Positions 6,891 to 16,546 are shown, numbered from the stretch's first letter. The stretch is 47,823 bases of DNA from an uncultured Flavobacteriaceae bacterium (GCA_938088195.1 CALKEO010000002.1:1-47823), one strand, 5' to 3'. Program-made: numbers and translations. The notes: generated from the sequence alone by a model not told the origin.

Positions 6891-8882
6891 CTAATAGTTT
6901 TTTGAATAATTTATCATTTGTGATGCAAAACTTTTAGGTTGAATTACTTCAACATCAATAATTTCACCATCCTCGTTTTTGATAAGTTTTAGTTCAGGGT
7001 TTATAAAACCGCTGTACGGGGCCGATGTAAATTTTTTATTTCTTTCCAAAACTTCTTTATGAAGTTCTTGATTAACTTTTACTCCATAGTTTTCAATTAA
7101 ATTTTTACCAGCTTCATAATCACCTTCAGATTTAATCCTTTGTATCTCTCTTAATAATTCTCCAAAAAGTGTTCTTAGTTTTTTATAATCATTAATCACA
7201 AAAAATGTTTTATTATCTCTTTTAACTTTTTCAATAACATTATTGTCCTTTCCATTTTCATAAGCCCAAGCTGCTACTAATTGTCGATTTCTCATATGAG
7301 ATTCCTCTATATCATTTCCAAGTTTAATTCTTATTAGTTGAGTAATTAATCCGTTTCTTATGTATCCATCATAACTAGCCCTTCCCATTTCATTCGAATT
7401 AGGAGATATTCCTATTTCTTCTAGTTTTATATCAGAAATATAATAAAGACCCACTAAGTCTGCTCGAGCCTCTTCAAGTGCTGAAGCGTAACTTTTTAAA
7501 GTTTCTTTAGGGGTTCCAATTCCATCATTAATTTGACCGCTAGCATGACCAATTACTTCATGAAGAGCAGTATGCAAATTATCTGCATCCTCCCCATATT
7601 TTTTTTCAAGTTCTATTTCTTTTTCTGAAAAGGCAAATTCACTTAATCTTCCACTGCTTCCTGCATTTCCATAAGCATAAAGAATATTTCCTAAAGAAAT
7701 TGATTTTGAGCCATGTTCGACACGAATCCAATTGGCATTTGGTAAATTTATACCAATTGGAGTAGATGGCGATGCATCACCAGCTTCACCAGCTACATTC
7801 ACAGTATTATATGAAATACCTTTTACATTTTTCTTTTTATGTTCTCTAAGTATTGGAGAATTATCTTCAAACCATTGAGCATTATTTGAAACTGCATCCA
7901 TTTTTTTGCTCATATTGAAATCTTTTATTTGAACCACAGATTCATAGGATCCTCGGTACCCTTTGGGATCATTGTAGACTTCAATAAATCCGTTAATATA
8001 ATCTACATCACCCTCTTTAGTTTCAACCCATACCACATTATATTCATCCCAAATATTTAAATCTCCAGTTTCATAATATTTTATAAGAAGTTCAAGCCCT
8101 TCTTTTTGTTTTATGTTTTCAGCATGCTCTGATGCTTTTGAAAGCCAATAAATTATATTTTTTATTTCATCATTATACATTCCACCCATTTTCCATACCT
8201 TTTCAACAAGTTTCCCATTTTCTTTAACAAGTTTAGAGTTTAAACCTAGAGATATGGGTTTTTTTGGGTTGGGTACTTTTTTTACTTCACTATAATAAAA
8301 ATCTACATCTTGAGCAGTAACGTTAGGGCCATAGAAATTTACTGCAGATCCTTTAATTAAACCCTTACTTTGGTCAAGATTAACTTTTTTTTCATCTTCC
8401 TTGTTAAAAATCACTTCAAAAGCCTCTTTATTAAGTTTGGTATCCGTTTCATTTAATAATTTCTCCAAATAATCTGGTGAAAATCCGGGTCTATGTTTAT
8501 CATTAGAGTAATGGTGGTGAATACCATTAGAGAACCAAATTCTTTTCAAATAAACCTCAAAAGATTTCCAATTTTTAGATAACTTATCACCATGATAATT
8601 TTCATAAATATTTTCTAGAGCTGTTCTTACAGCAATATTATGTCTGTAGTTTTGATCATACATTATGTCTCTCCCAGCCAGTCCCGCTTGAGTCAAATAA
8701 TAGACAAGTTTTTTTTGACTTAAACTTAATTCATCAAATCCAGGTATTTGATATCTTAAAATTTTAATATCTGAAAATTGTTCAGAAAAATAATTGAATT
8801 CAGTTTTATTTTTAATATTTTCTGTACAGGAGATTAAAAATAAAAACAAAAAGAAAAAAGAATATAAATAGGGCTTTTTCAT
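6891..8882 (-). CDS. peptidase family M49 (dipeptidyl-peptidase III-like) lipoprotein
   Basis: The protein has 663 residues. The N-terminus is a lipoprotein signal ending F-L-I-S-C at residue 19. The zinc site is H441-E-V-I-G-H446, the HExxGH form characteristic of family M49, and the third ligand motif E-E-A-R-A-D lies at 470-475, close to the EECRAE of classical enzymes. Length fits bacterial M49 members. It should release dipeptides from the N-termini of short peptides, here on the outside of the inner membrane or at the outer membrane rather than in the cytosol. It lies downstream of tRNA-Arg copy 1 and its terminator, so it probably has its own promoter. The family call is firm; the peptide preference is unknown. 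Confidence 0.88.
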   Translation of the reverse strand: MKKPYLYSFFFLFLFLISCTENIKNKTEFNYFSEQFSDIKILRYQIPGFDELSLSQKKLVYYLTQAGLAGRDIMYDQNYRHNIAVRTALENIYENYHGDKLSKNWKSFEVYLKRIWFSNGIHHHYSNDKHRPGFSPDYLEKLLNETDTKLNKEAFEVIFNKEDEKKVNLDQSKGLIKGSAVNFYGPNVTAQDVDFYYSEVKKVPNPKKPISLGLNSKLVKENGKLVEKVWKMGGMYNDEIKNIIYWLSKASEHAENIKQKEGLELLIKYYETGDLNIWDEYNVVWVETKEGDVDYINGFIEVYNDPKGYRGSYESVVQIKDFNMSKKMDAVSNNAQWFEDNSPILREHKKKNVKGISYNTVNVAGEAGDASPSTPIGINLPNANWIRVEHGSKSISLGNILYAYGNAGSSGRLSEFAFSEKEIELEKKYGEDADNLHTALHEVIGHASGQINDGIGTPKETLKSYASALEEARADLVGLYYISDIKLEEIGISPNSNEMGRASYDGYIRNGLITQLIRIKLGNDIEESHMRNRQLVAAWAYENGKDNNVIEKVKRDNKTFFVINDYKKLRTLFGELLREIQRIKSEGDYEAGKNLIENYGVKVNQELHKEVLERNKKFTSAPYSGFINPELKLIKNEDGEIIDVEVIQPKSFASQMINYSKNY

Positions 8883-8918
8883 AATTAAAATATTGATTAC
8901 AATTTAACTTAAATTTTA

Positions 8919-8948
8919 ATAAAAAACCCCACAACCATGGTGAGGTTT
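8919..8948 (-). terminator. terminator of tRNA-Arg copy 1
   Basis: On the minus strand, AAACCTCAC and GTGGGGTTT form a 9-bp stem (one G-U pair) around a 7-base loop and run into a T tract. It begins 6 bases past the tRNA end. The same stem with a different loop follows tRNA copy 2. Confidence 0.85.
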
Positions 8949-8954
8949 AATTTG

Positions 8955-9028
8955 TGATCGCGAAAGGATTCGAACCTTTGACCGTCTGCTTAGAAGGCAG
9001 ATGCTCTATCCAGCTGAGCTACGCGACC
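8955..9028 (-). tRNA. tRNA-Arg (UCU), copy 1
   Basis: On the minus strand the 74 bases fold as a full cloverleaf. The acceptor stem is GGTCGCG/CGCGATC with discriminator A, the D arm is GCTCAGCTGGATAGAGC, the anticodon stem TCTGC/GCAGA has loop CTTCTAA (anticodon TCT), and the T arm contains GGTTCGAATCC. CCA is not encoded. It is identical to the copy at 11240-11313. Confidence 0.96.
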
Positions 9029-9107
9029 AAATTAGGATGGTAAATTTAAATAAATAGCTTAAACAATTTTTTATAATTTACAACAAATAAATAGTTATAA
9101 ATTTTAA

Positions 9108-11141
9108 TCAGTCTTTTTCATATATCATATCAATTTTTTCAAATAATTTTAACTCGGCAATAAATTGCCAGTCCATATTCAAAGATTGATTGGCTGTATG
9201 GTTGTGTTGGTCTTTGTCTAAAATATAATTTTTTGGTTTATTGATATTTCTAGTTTTTGAGTAAACTAGTTCAAATTCTTTTCTAATTTTAACGAACTGA
9301 TTTTCTAATTCAAAAAGTTTTTCCTTTGACACTTTTCCATTATCATATTGATCCAACAAAAGAAACGCATCATAACTAAATTTTATTAATTTGGCTACTT
9401 GTTCATACACATCCAAAGTGTAATTCCCTCTTATAGTATGTTCTTTTATATAATCAATATCAGTTAAGACGTTTTCAATGTTTTTAGAATGTAATTTAGC
9501 ATTTGATATTTTTTCTTTAAAATTTAGACTCCAAGTTCCTTTATTATTAGTATCTGGCAAATCAATAATATGAGTTTCTAAAGAATTTTTGTTTTTTGAA
9601 ATTTTATTTCTGTGTTTTTTTTCTTTTACAAATAAATTTGGCCAATCTTTTACGGGATTATCTAATTTATCTATGAATTCATGATTAATAAGCTTTGGAG
9701 AAAAGAAACGATGTCTAAAATTTAATTTAAATTCACTAGAGTCTAAATTTTTACCTCCCCAAGTATATTCAGCAAATGCATAAATCCCTCTTTTATACAA
9801 CTCAAAGTGAGGAGAATCATCATCCCAAAGTGTTAGTAGTAAACCGTCGAGTTTTTTATCAACGGATGTTAATGAAAAAGATTTTATCGCCTCAATGTTA
9901 CTGTTATCTTGAGGCATTAAAATCCATCTTGTTTGACCTGCTGTTGCACCCATAACTTTCATGTTATTTTCCTTGTACCAATCAATTGTTTTTAAATTTC
10001 CATTAGCCCAAGGAGAAAAATAATTCCATCGCATGTAAATTAAATTTTTTGGAAAATCATCAATGTATTCAGTTAATTTTTCACTGTTTTTAATCCAAAT
10101 ATTATTTACTTCATCTTTTGTTAATTTGGTATTTCTAGTTACCATCCAAACTCCACCATGTTTTAGATACATATCATCCCAAAAAATAGGAATTCTGTTG
10201 TTTTCCTCAGCAAATTTTGACACTTTTTTAAGCCAAATCAAATTTAATTCAAAACCTTTTTTTCCATCTCTGTCAACAACTTTTACTTCATCTCCTCCAA
10301 CGTGTAAATATTTACCATGGGGAGTAGCTTTTATAGCATCTTGGTATAAATCAAATTGTAACTCATAAGTTTTTGGATTTAAGGGATTAAATGCCCAATC
10401 TTTCTCAGGAACATCTCTTAATTCTTTAAATTTATCATGTTTCAAAATAAAAGAAGCATGACCTAGTCCTTGTACAAGTGGACTAATTTGAATGTTTCTT
10501 TGAAAGGCATATTCACTCAGTTCAATCCACCAATCAATAGTGTAACTATCCTCTGAAGCAACAAGAGGTCTTTTTTTGTATCCCAGTTTATCTTCGAACT
10601 CAACAATTATCCCATTAATTTTAATGGATGCCAATTCATCTATTAAATTAAAATAATATTCTTTTTTTTCTGTGTGGTGTTTAATGTCTAAGTGTATGGA
10701 TCTGTATGAAAGCGATGGAAAATCTTCAATATCAAGAAGAGGTAAATTTATGTTTTGATCTTTTGAATCCTGTAAAAGTTGAGAAAGCGTATTTACGGCA
10801 TAAAATAATCCAGCATTATCTTTTGCATTAATTATTATTTGATTTTCTTTTATGTTTAATAAGTATCCTTCATCTCTAATATTTAAACTACCATCTATAG
10901 AGAATAATATTGTAGAATCAGAATTCTTTCCTTGAACAAAATTTAAAGACCTATCTAATGTGACTGGAAATATGTTGTTATTTTTAGAGTAATAAGTAAA
11001 TATTGAATTATGATTTAAATTGGAATAGGTATTATTAAAATCTATTTTTTGAGCAGATGGTAAGATTTTAAATTTTGTGTTATCAAATTTATTACATGAG
11101 ATTAGCATCAGTATAAACAGTAAATAAATTTTTTTCATCAT
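9108..11141 (-). CDS. GH20 beta-N-acetylhexosaminidase lipoprotein
   Basis: The protein has 677 residues. The lipoprotein signal ends L-I-S-C at residue 16. Residues about 25-140 form the N-terminal GH20b-like domain (A-G-L-F-Y-A-V-N-T-L-S-Q-L-L). The catalytic TIM barrel starts near 145, and H280-V-G-G-D284-E285 is the family catalytic pair: Asp positions the substrate acetamido group and Glu is the acid/base. A substrate-pocket Trp is seen in L-L-L-T-L-W-D-D-D. A C-terminal helical extension of about 200 residues is longer than in minimal enzymes. It should remove terminal GlcNAc or GalNAc from glycans such as chitin fragments at the cell surface. Either of two adjacent ATG codons may be the start. 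The gene stands alone between two identical tRNA-Arg genes. Confidence 0.88.
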   Translation of the reverse strand: MMKKIYLLFILMLISCNKFDNTKFKILPSAQKIDFNNTYSNLNHNSIFTYYSKNNNIFPVTLDRSLNFVQGKNSDSTILFSIDGSLNIRDEGYLLNIKENQIIINAKDNAGLFYAVNTLSQLLQDSKDQNINLPLLDIEDFPSLSYRSIHLDIKHHTEKKEYYFNLIDELASIKINGIIVEFEDKLGYKKRPLVASEDSYTIDWWIELSEYAFQRNIQISPLVQGLGHASFILKHDKFKELRDVPEKDWAFNPLNPKTYELQFDLYQDAIKATPHGKYLHVGGDEVKVVDRDGKKGFELNLIWLKKVSKFAEENNRIPIFWDDMYLKHGGVWMVTRNTKLTKDEVNNIWIKNSEKLTEYIDDFPKNLIYMRWNYFSPWANGNLKTIDWYKENNMKVMGATAGQTRWILMPQDNSNIEAIKSFSLTSVDKKLDGLLLTLWDDDSPHFELYKRGIYAFAEYTWGGKNLDSSEFKLNFRHRFFSPKLINHEFIDKLDNPVKDWPNLFVKEKKHRNKISKNKNSLETHIIDLPDTNNKGTWSLNFKEKISNAKLHSKNIENVLTDIDYIKEHTIRGNYTLDVYEQVAKLIKFSYDAFLLLDQYDNGKVSKEKLFELENQFVKIRKEFELVYSKTRNINKPKNYILDKDQHNHTANQSLNMDWQFIAELKLFEKIDMIYEKD

Positions 11142-11203
11142 TTTTAAAAAATTAATAATTCACAGTTAAAATAACCATTAAATGGCAATATCTAACTTAA
11201 TAA

Positions 11204-11233
11204 ATAAAAAAACCCCACAATTATGTGAGGTTT
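11204..11233 (-). terminator. terminator of tRNA-Arg copy 2
   Basis: The stem AAACCTCAC/GTGGGGTTT on the minus strand is identical to that after copy 1, but the loop differs (6 bases) and a T tract follows. It lies 6 bases past the tRNA and upstream of the GH20 gene. Confidence 0.85.
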
Positions 11234-11239
11234 GGCTTG

Positions 11240-11313
11240 TGATCGCGAAAGGATTCGAACCTTTGACCGTCTGCTTAGAAGGCAGATGCTCTATCCAGCT
11301 GAGCTACGCGACC
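11240..11313 (-). tRNA. tRNA-Arg (UCU), copy 2
   Basis: This has the same 74 bases as the copy at 8955-9028, with a full cloverleaf, anticodon TCT and no encoded CCA. The two copies lie about 2.3 kb apart in the same orientation, with the GH20 gene between them. Confidence 0.96.
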
Positions 11314-11329
11314 TAAAATAAATTGAAAA

Positions 11330-11337
11330 CAAATTTA
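11330..11337 (-). promoter_or_regulatory. possible -7 box for tRNA-Arg copy 2
   Basis: On the minus strand TAAATTTG matches TAnnTTTG and lies 16 bases before the first base of the mature tRNA. Copy 1 has a similar but imperfect TAAATTTA nearby. No clear -33 element was found. Confidence 0.35.
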
Positions 11338-11376
11338 AAAAATAAAGTTAATAGACAGCATTATTTAGTGTCTAAT

Positions 11377-12774
11377 TTAAATGTTGTTTTTTTTCTTTTT
11401 TTTTAAAGATTTTTTTGGAATTTTTAATAAAAATTTTTCGAAACGTTTCATTACAATTAAGTGTACTTTTGCTTGAGTAAACTTATAAATTATCCAGGGC
11501 AATTTAGGAACAAATTCATGGATGGCCGCAATCATGTATTGATCGTTTAAGACTGATCTAAATTCTAACCATCCTAAATCATTTCTTTTTACTAACAATC
11601 CTCCACTAATAAAAAAAAGTTGTCTTTTCTCATCACTTCTAGATTTAATTACTTTTAATTCTAATAACACGAAATTAAAAAATGAAAATTTTACGTATTG
11701 GCCATCAAAATTTGCATCAACCAATCCTGCAAATGTTTTAGTTAACCAGATTGGATATATTCTAGCTATAAACTTTACAGTTCTTTCACTAGGGTTAGCA
11801 ATTCTTTGTACACTTCTCACGGTATTTTTCTCAGAACTTGTTTTTATAAATTCAGGATTCTCAGGAATTTTATCTTTTGGATTTAGTGCCTTTTCTACAC
11901 TGTCCTCAAGAGAGATATAATTAATTTCACAAGTAACCATATTTTCGGGATTTATGGTCATTGTATGCTTTAAACTTTCAATTAGAGGAGATACTAAAAA
12001 TTTACTTGTTCCCGTTATTACACTAACCCATAATTTTGAAAGACCAACTGTAATGAATGATAATGAAAAAATTAATCTTTTTTTATTCATTTTTTTTGCA
12101 GTAATCTTCAATAAATCCATGTACTTTATAATTTGTTTACCTCCAATCTCAAGAGGTTTGTTATAAGTATCCTCATTTCCAATGCACCATTTAATTATTT
12201 GAAGAGCATTTATAATATCAATTGGTTGATTTAAAGATTTTGTCCACTCAGGGCATGCCATTACAGGTAATTTACTGACAAGCTTTTGAACTATTTTAAA
12301 AGACGATCCATTGGGTCCAATTATTATGCCTGCTCTAATAGATGTTAGTGGAGTTAATCGGGATCCTAATGTTTTTTCAACCTCATATCTTGATCTCAAA
12401 TGTTTTGACATAGTTTTTTCATCTTTTGGAAGAATACCACCCACATATATAATTTGTTCTAATTTACATTCTTGAGCAGCTCTTGAAAAATTATCTGCCA
12501 GAAGTATATCGGTATCTTCAAAACTTCCTTGATTCATTCTTGTAGAAGGCTGCATGGAATGTACAAGATATATTCCAATATCAACATTCTCTAAAGCATG
12601 AGTTGTACTCGAAATTGAATAAAGGTCAACTTGTTTCCATTCTATGTCATATTTTTTAGGGTATTTTACTTTATTTCTGCTTAAAGCAATAATATTAAAT
12701 ACATGTTTATATTTTTCAATAAACCATTTTCCAATGAATCCTGTTGCTCCTGCAATCGCAATTGTTTTCTTCAA
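11377..12774 (-). CDS. SDR-type NAD(P)-binding protein with C-terminal DUF2867
   Basis: The protein has 465 residues. The N-terminal Rossmann fold starts at residue 4 with the nucleotide-binding loop G-A-T-G-F-I-G (9-15). Further on are Y-L-V-H-S-M-Q near residue 93 and I-I-Y-V-G-G-I-L, typical of atypical or extended SDR proteins. From about residue 320 the chain (starting F-I-A-R-I-Y-P-I-W) matches DUF2867, a combination also seen in E. coli YbjT-like proteins. The C-terminus is very Lys-rich. It overlaps the DoxX-like gene by 4 bases, so the two are translationally coupled. The substrate is unknown; a reductase or a sensor of quinone or lipid redox state are possibilities. Confidence 0.8.
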   Translation of the reverse strand: MKKTIAIAGATGFIGKWFIEKYKHVFNIIALSRNKVKYPKKYDIEWKQVDLYSISSTTHALENVDIGIYLVHSMQPSTRMNQGSFEDTDILLADNFSRAAQECKLEQIIYVGGILPKDEKTMSKHLRSRYEVEKTLGSRLTPLTSIRAGIIIGPNGSSFKIVQKLVSKLPVMACPEWTKSLNQPIDIINALQIIKWCIGNEDTYNKPLEIGGKQIIKYMDLLKITAKKMNKKRLIFSLSFITVGLSKLWVSVITGTSKFLVSPLIESLKHTMTINPENMVTCEINYISLEDSVEKALNPKDKIPENPEFIKTSSEKNTVRSVQRIANPSERTVKFIARIYPIWLTKTFAGLVDANFDGQYVKFSFFNFVLLELKVIKSRSDEKRQLFFISGGLLVKRNDLGWLEFRSVLNDQYMIAAIHEFVPKLPWIIYKFTQAKVHLIVMKRFEKFLLKIPKKSLKKKKKNNI

Positions 12775-13124
12775 ATTACCATTTCTAAAAGATTAAAAAA
12801 GATATATGCATTTAGTAAAAAATAGAATAAAGAGGGTAAGGACTTTAAAAAACCATCTTTTACCATAATTCTTAAAATAAACCCTAAAAGCATTAAAATA
12901 CTGAGTCCAAATGAGGATAAAAACATGAAAACAGGAATAAAAAAACCAATTATTAGCCCAATACCACCAACAAGCTGAGCTATACCAACAATTATTCTAA
13001 ATTGAGAAATGTGCCATCTTTTAAATTCATCTTTCATTTTATCAGAAAAAAAAGAGAGGAGTCCGTAAAATAAAAAAGATAATGATGAAAAAATCTGTAG
13101 CCAGTTAATAAAACTAAAGTCCAT
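12771..13124 (-). CDS. DoxX-like small membrane protein
   Basis: The protein has 117 residues with four predicted transmembrane helices (about 8-28, 42-64, 66-88 and 95-115). The pattern R-I-I-V-G-I-A-Q-L-V-G-G-I-G-L-I-I-G in helix 2 is typical of DoxX/SURF4-type proteins. The role is unknown; family members are linked to redox or thiol stress. It starts the two-gene minus-strand unit with the SDR/DUF2867 gene and is divergent from the CocE hydrolase gene, with only 31 bases between the two starts. Confidence 0.75.
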   Translation of the reverse strand: MDFSFINWLQIFSSLSFLFYGLLSFFSDKMKDEFKRWHISQFRIIVGIAQLVGGIGLIIGFFIPVFMFLSSFGLSILMLLGFILRIMVKDGFLKSLPSLFYFLLNAYIFFNLLEMVI

Positions 13125-13155
13125 TATAATTAGTGTAATTTATTATATTTAATAT

Positions 13156-15039
13156 ATGAAGAATCTTTATAATATTATTGTTTTAGTTGCGATACTTTTT
13201 ACTCAACAATCATTAAATTCTCAACAAAATATACTTTCAAAAATTCATGAAATAGCTACTATTGAGCAAAAGGTCATGATGCCAATGAGAGACGGTGTGA
13301 GGTTGTCTACCGATATTTATGTACCAAAAACTGACAAAAAAGTTCCAATAATCTTTTCAAGAACTCCTTATAATTTTAATTCTTGGGGTGATGGAGAAGA
13401 AAAAACCAGGACTCATGAAAGAGCCTATGAGGCATTAAAGAGAGGATATGCTTATGTAGTTCAAAATGAGAGAGGCAGGTATTTCAGTGAGGGTAAATGG
13501 GATATTTTAGGAATACCACTTACAGACGGTTATGATGCTTTTTCATGGATGAGTAAACAACCATGGTCAAATGGTAAAATTGGAACATTGGGATGTTCAT
13601 CAACAGCAGAGTGGCAGATGGCAGTTGCAGCACTGGACCATCCTTCTCATGCAGCTATGGTTCCACAGGGTTTTGGTGCAGGTGTTGGAAGAGTAGGAGA
13701 GTTTTTTGAGCAAGGAAATTGGTATAGAGGAGGCGTTGAACAACTTTTGTTTGCTACTTGGTTGTATGGTGTTGAACATGATGAGTTTAAACCAAGAATT
13801 CCGGCTGGAGCAACCCAAGAAGATTTATTACGCATCTCTAGATTCTATGATTTAGCACCAGAAAACCCAAAAGTTGATTGGTCTGTTAAACTAAAACACT
13901 TGCCAATTAAAGATCTTTTAAAAAATGTTGGGGGAAAAAAAGAGATTTTTGATAAAATGATTGTTAGAAAACCAAATGATAAGGATTGGTTTAATGGAGG
14001 CTTATATCATGACGATATGGACTTTGGGGTTCCAAGTTTTTGGTTCGTTTCTTGGTACGACGTAGCAACTTCTCCAAACATTGCTTTATTTAATCACGTT
14101 AGAAATAATTCGTCAGATAGTTTTGTTAGAGATAATCAATATTTAATAATAGCGCCCACTTTACATTGCGGCTTCACAAGAGCTACGGAAAATACAATTG
14201 TTGGAGAAAGAAATTTAGGAGATGCTAGGCTTAATTATGATGAGCAGATTTATGATTGGTTTGATATGATACTTAAAGACATTAAAAATGATTTCAAGGA
14301 AAAAACACCAAAAGTTCAATATTATACCATGGGTGTCAATAAATGGCAGAGTTCTGAATTTTGGCCTCCGCTAAACACGGAAATGACAACATTTTATTTA
14401 AGTAGTAACGGCAATGCAAACACTTTAAATGGTGATGGTAAATTAACATCTCTAAAACGAAAAATAAAGGATAATACAGACTCTTTTTTTTATGACCCTA
14501 TGTCTCCTGTAAACTCAAATGGAGGAGGAGTTTGTTGTATAGGAAATGCTGTAAGTGGAGGTGCTTATGATCAACAGGAAATTGAAACTAGAGATGATGT
14601 TTTGGTTTATACTTCTGAACCATTGAAAAATGGATTTGAGGTCACAGGATTTATTGATTCAACTATTTACCTGTCATCAGATGTGAAAGACACGGATATT
14701 ACTATAAAGCTTATTGATGTATATCCTGACGGTACGGCTTACAACATAGATGAAACAATTCAAAGAGTTAGGTACAGAGAGGGGTTTGATAAAGAAGTTT
14801 TTATGGATAAAGAAAAGGTTTATAAAGTAAATTTATCACGAATGTCTACTAGTAATTTTTTTCAAAAAAACCATAAAATTAGAATAGAGATTTCAAGTAG
14901 TAATTTTCCGAGATTTGCTAGAAACCTTAATACTGGTGGAGATAATTTTGATGAATCTAAAGGAATAATTGCTAACAATAAAATTCATCATTCTAAAAAA
15001 TATCCATCCTCAATTACATTACCAATTGTTAAAAATTAA
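13156..15039 (+). CDS. secreted CocE/NonD-family hydrolase (peptidase S15-like)
   Basis: The protein has 627 residues. A signal peptide of about 22 residues ends S-L-N-S-Q. The alpha/beta-hydrolase domain starts near 35 with [14 protein letters not shown], the standard opening of CocE/alpha-amino-acid ester hydrolases. The nucleophile elbow is G146-C-S148-S, the Q-N-E-R-G-R-Y loop lies near 103-109, and the catalytic His is likely in L-H-C-G-F-T near 335. The C-terminal jelly-roll (about 400-625) ends with the usual S-S-N-F-P-R. It would cleave esters or amides of small molecules or peptides outside the cytoplasm. Length is normal for the family. The gene is divergent from the DoxX unit. Confidence 0.87.
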   Translation: MKNLYNIIVLVAILFTQQSLNSQQNILSKIHEIATIEQKVMMPMRDGVRLSTDIYVPKTDKKVPIIFSRTPYNFNSWGDGEEKTRTHERAYEALKRGYAYVVQNERGRYFSEGKWDILGIPLTDGYDAFSWMSKQPWSNGKIGTLGCSSTAEWQMAVAALDHPSHAAMVPQGFGAGVGRVGEFFEQGNWYRGGVEQLLFATWLYGVEHDEFKPRIPAGATQEDLLRISRFYDLAPENPKVDWSVKLKHLPIKDLLKNVGGKKEIFDKMIVRKPNDKDWFNGGLYHDDMDFGVPSFWFVSWYDVATSPNIALFNHVRNNSSDSFVRDNQYLIIAPTLHCGFTRATENTIVGERNLGDARLNYDEQIYDWFDMILKDIKNDFKEKTPKVQYYTMGVNKWQSSEFWPPLNTEMTTFYLSSNGNANTLNGDGKLTSLKRKIKDNTDSFFYDPMSPVNSNGGGVCCIGNAVSGGAYDQQEIETRDDVLVYTSEPLKNGFEVTGFIDSTIYLSSDVKDTDITIKLIDVYPDGTAYNIDETIQRVRYREGFDKEVFMDKEKVYKVNLSRMSTSNFFQKNHKIRIEISSSNFPRFARNLNTGGDNFDESKGIIANNKIHHSKKYPSSITLPIVKN

Positions 15040-15062
15040 ATTTGGCCATATTGTGATGTTTG

Positions 15063-15078
15063 TTGAACTATTTAACCA
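15063..15078. promoter_or_regulatory. 16-base element, copy 1 (candidate operator)
   Basis: TTGAACTATTTAACCA lies 66 bases before the Gfo/Idh/MocA start codon. The same 16 bases recur at 16484-16499, 63 bases before the GMC gene. The inner 13 bases form an imperfect dyad (9 of 12 paired positions). Confidence 0.45.
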
Positions 15079-15128
15079 TTTACAATAACGATTTATTTAA
15101 TTAAATTGTATTAAAATTATATCATTTT

Positions 15129-16487
15129 ATGAAAAAAAATTCTAGAAGATCATTCATTAAATACACATCTGCGTTATCCTCAGGTCTTTTGATTATACCT
15201 AGTTTGTATGGGTACTCTGCAAATAATAGATTAAATGTTGCAGTAATAGGCGTAGGAGGGAGAGGTCAAGCTAATTGGAGTAGGGTTCCACAAGAAAATA
15301 TAGTAGCTATGTGTGATGTTGATGACAACAGAGCAAAAGATGGTTACAAATTGCATCCAAAGGTTAGGAAATTCAAAGACTTTAGAGTTATGTTTGATAA
15401 GATGCATAAAGAAATTGATGCTGTTATAATAAGCACACCCGATCACACACATTTTGCAGCAACGATGGCTGCCATGGAACTTGGAAAGCATGTTTATGTT
15501 GAAAAACCTTTAGCTCATAATGTTTGGGAGCTTAGAACTTTAAAAAAAGCAGCAAAATATTATGGGATAGTTTCTCAAATGGGAAATCAAGGACATACCA
15601 CCAATGGAATAAGATTAATTAAAGAATGGTATGAAGCAGGAATTTTGGGGCAGGTTAAAGAAGTGCACGCGTGGATAGGTTCATTTAATTTTAGACCTGG
15701 ACATTATTGGACAAAGCCCGAAAGTTTTCCTCCACCCAAACATCCTATACCCGACTATTTAGATTGGGATTTGTGGTTAGGTCCTGCTAAGTTTAGAGAC
15801 TTTAATAGTGCTTATGCTCCAAAATCTTGGAGAGGGTTTTATGATTTTGGTAATGGACAGTTAGGTGATTGGTCATGTCATACTCTTGATGGTCCCTTTT
15901 GGTCCTTAGATTTAGGAATGCCAAAAAGTATCAATGTTGATGTTACCAATCCGATGACTAAACATAATTTTGTTTCTGAAAAATCTATTGTCACATATAA
16001 TTTTGAAAAAAACAAAAAAAGATCACCTGTAACGTTAAAATGGTATGAGGGTGGTTTAAAACCTGAACTTTATAAAGAAATGGGGATAGATAAAATGAAA
16101 TCTTTTGACAGACAGGGTATGGTTATGGTTGGAGATAAAAACTCTTTAATAACAGGTGGAAGACCCAATAATCCTCGTTTAGTAATGTCTGATTCTGATT
16201 GGGATGATTTTAAAAGGAATGCACCTGAAAAAACCATTCCAAGAATTAAAGACGAAACACCAGTTGAAGAATGGGTTCATGCAATTAAAAATGATACATT
16301 GCCTTTATCTAATTTTGAATATGGCGCTAGTCTCACCGAAATGGCAGTACTAGGCTGTTTGGCTCAGCGATTTAATGCCGATTTAGAGTATGATTCAAAA
16401 AATATGAAAATCACCAATAGACCAGATGTTGATCGTTTTATAAAGCCACCTGTGAGAAAAGGTTGGTCATATGGTGACAATTTTTGA
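15129..16487 (+). CDS. Tat-exported Gfo/Idh/MocA-family oxidoreductase
   Basis: The protein has 452 residues. A twin-arginine signal (R6-R7-S-F-I-K plus a hydrophobic stretch to about 28) predicts folded export with the cofactor bound. The Rossmann core begins N-V-A-V-I-G-V-G-G-R-G at 36-46, D-H-T-H occurs at 105-108, and the catalytic motif E125-K-P127 is intact. The large C-terminal domain has the G-D-W-S-C-H-T-L-D signature common in Bacteroidota exported members. Such enzymes oxidise or reduce sugars with tightly bound NAD(P), and some act on 3-keto-glycosides. It lies directly upstream of a GMC dehydrogenase and its small subunit, which fits that chemistry. The exact substrate is not shown. 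Confidence 0.88.
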   Translation: MKKNSRRSFIKYTSALSSGLLIIPSLYGYSANNRLNVAVIGVGGRGQANWSRVPQENIVAMCDVDDNRAKDGYKLHPKVRKFKDFRVMFDKMHKEIDAVIISTPDHTHFAATMAAMELGKHVYVEKPLAHNVWELRTLKKAAKYYGIVSQMGNQGHTTNGIRLIKEWYEAGILGQVKEVHAWIGSFNFRPGHYWTKPESFPPPKHPIPDYLDWDLWLGPAKFRDFNSAYAPKSWRGFYDFGNGQLGDWSCHTLDGPFWSLDLGMPKSINVDVTNPMTKHNFVSEKSIVTYNFEKNKKRSPVTLKWYEGGLKPELYKEMGIDKMKSFDRQGMVMVGDKNSLITGGRPNNPRLVMSDSDWDDFKRNAPEKTIPRIKDETPVEEWVHAIKNDTLPLSNFEYGASLTEMAVLGCLAQRFNADLEYDSKNMKITNRPDVDRFIKPPVRKGWSYGDNF

Positions 16488-16499
16488 ACTATTTAACCA
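16484..16499. promoter_or_regulatory. 16-base element, copy 2 (candidate operator)
   Basis: This sequence is identical to 15063-15078. It overlaps the stop codon of the Gfo/Idh/MocA gene and lies 63 bases before the GMC oxidoreductase start. The near-equal distances in both copies argue for a regulatory site rather than chance. Confidence 0.45.
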
Positions 16500-16546
16500 C
16501 TTTTATCTTACTTTAATTCAATAAATTTGAGTAAACTATTAAATAT

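Noticed and set aside
10063-10368. 101-codon plus-strand frame inside the GH20 gene
   Set aside because: It is antisense to the catalytic region of a well-supported GH20 enzyme and shows no recognisable motif.
8919-11313. Integrated phage or insertion sequence between the two tRNA-Arg genes
   Set aside because: There is no integrase, transposase or terminal inverted repeat; only a GH20 gene lies between, and the flanks of the tRNA copies do not match beyond the terminator stem.
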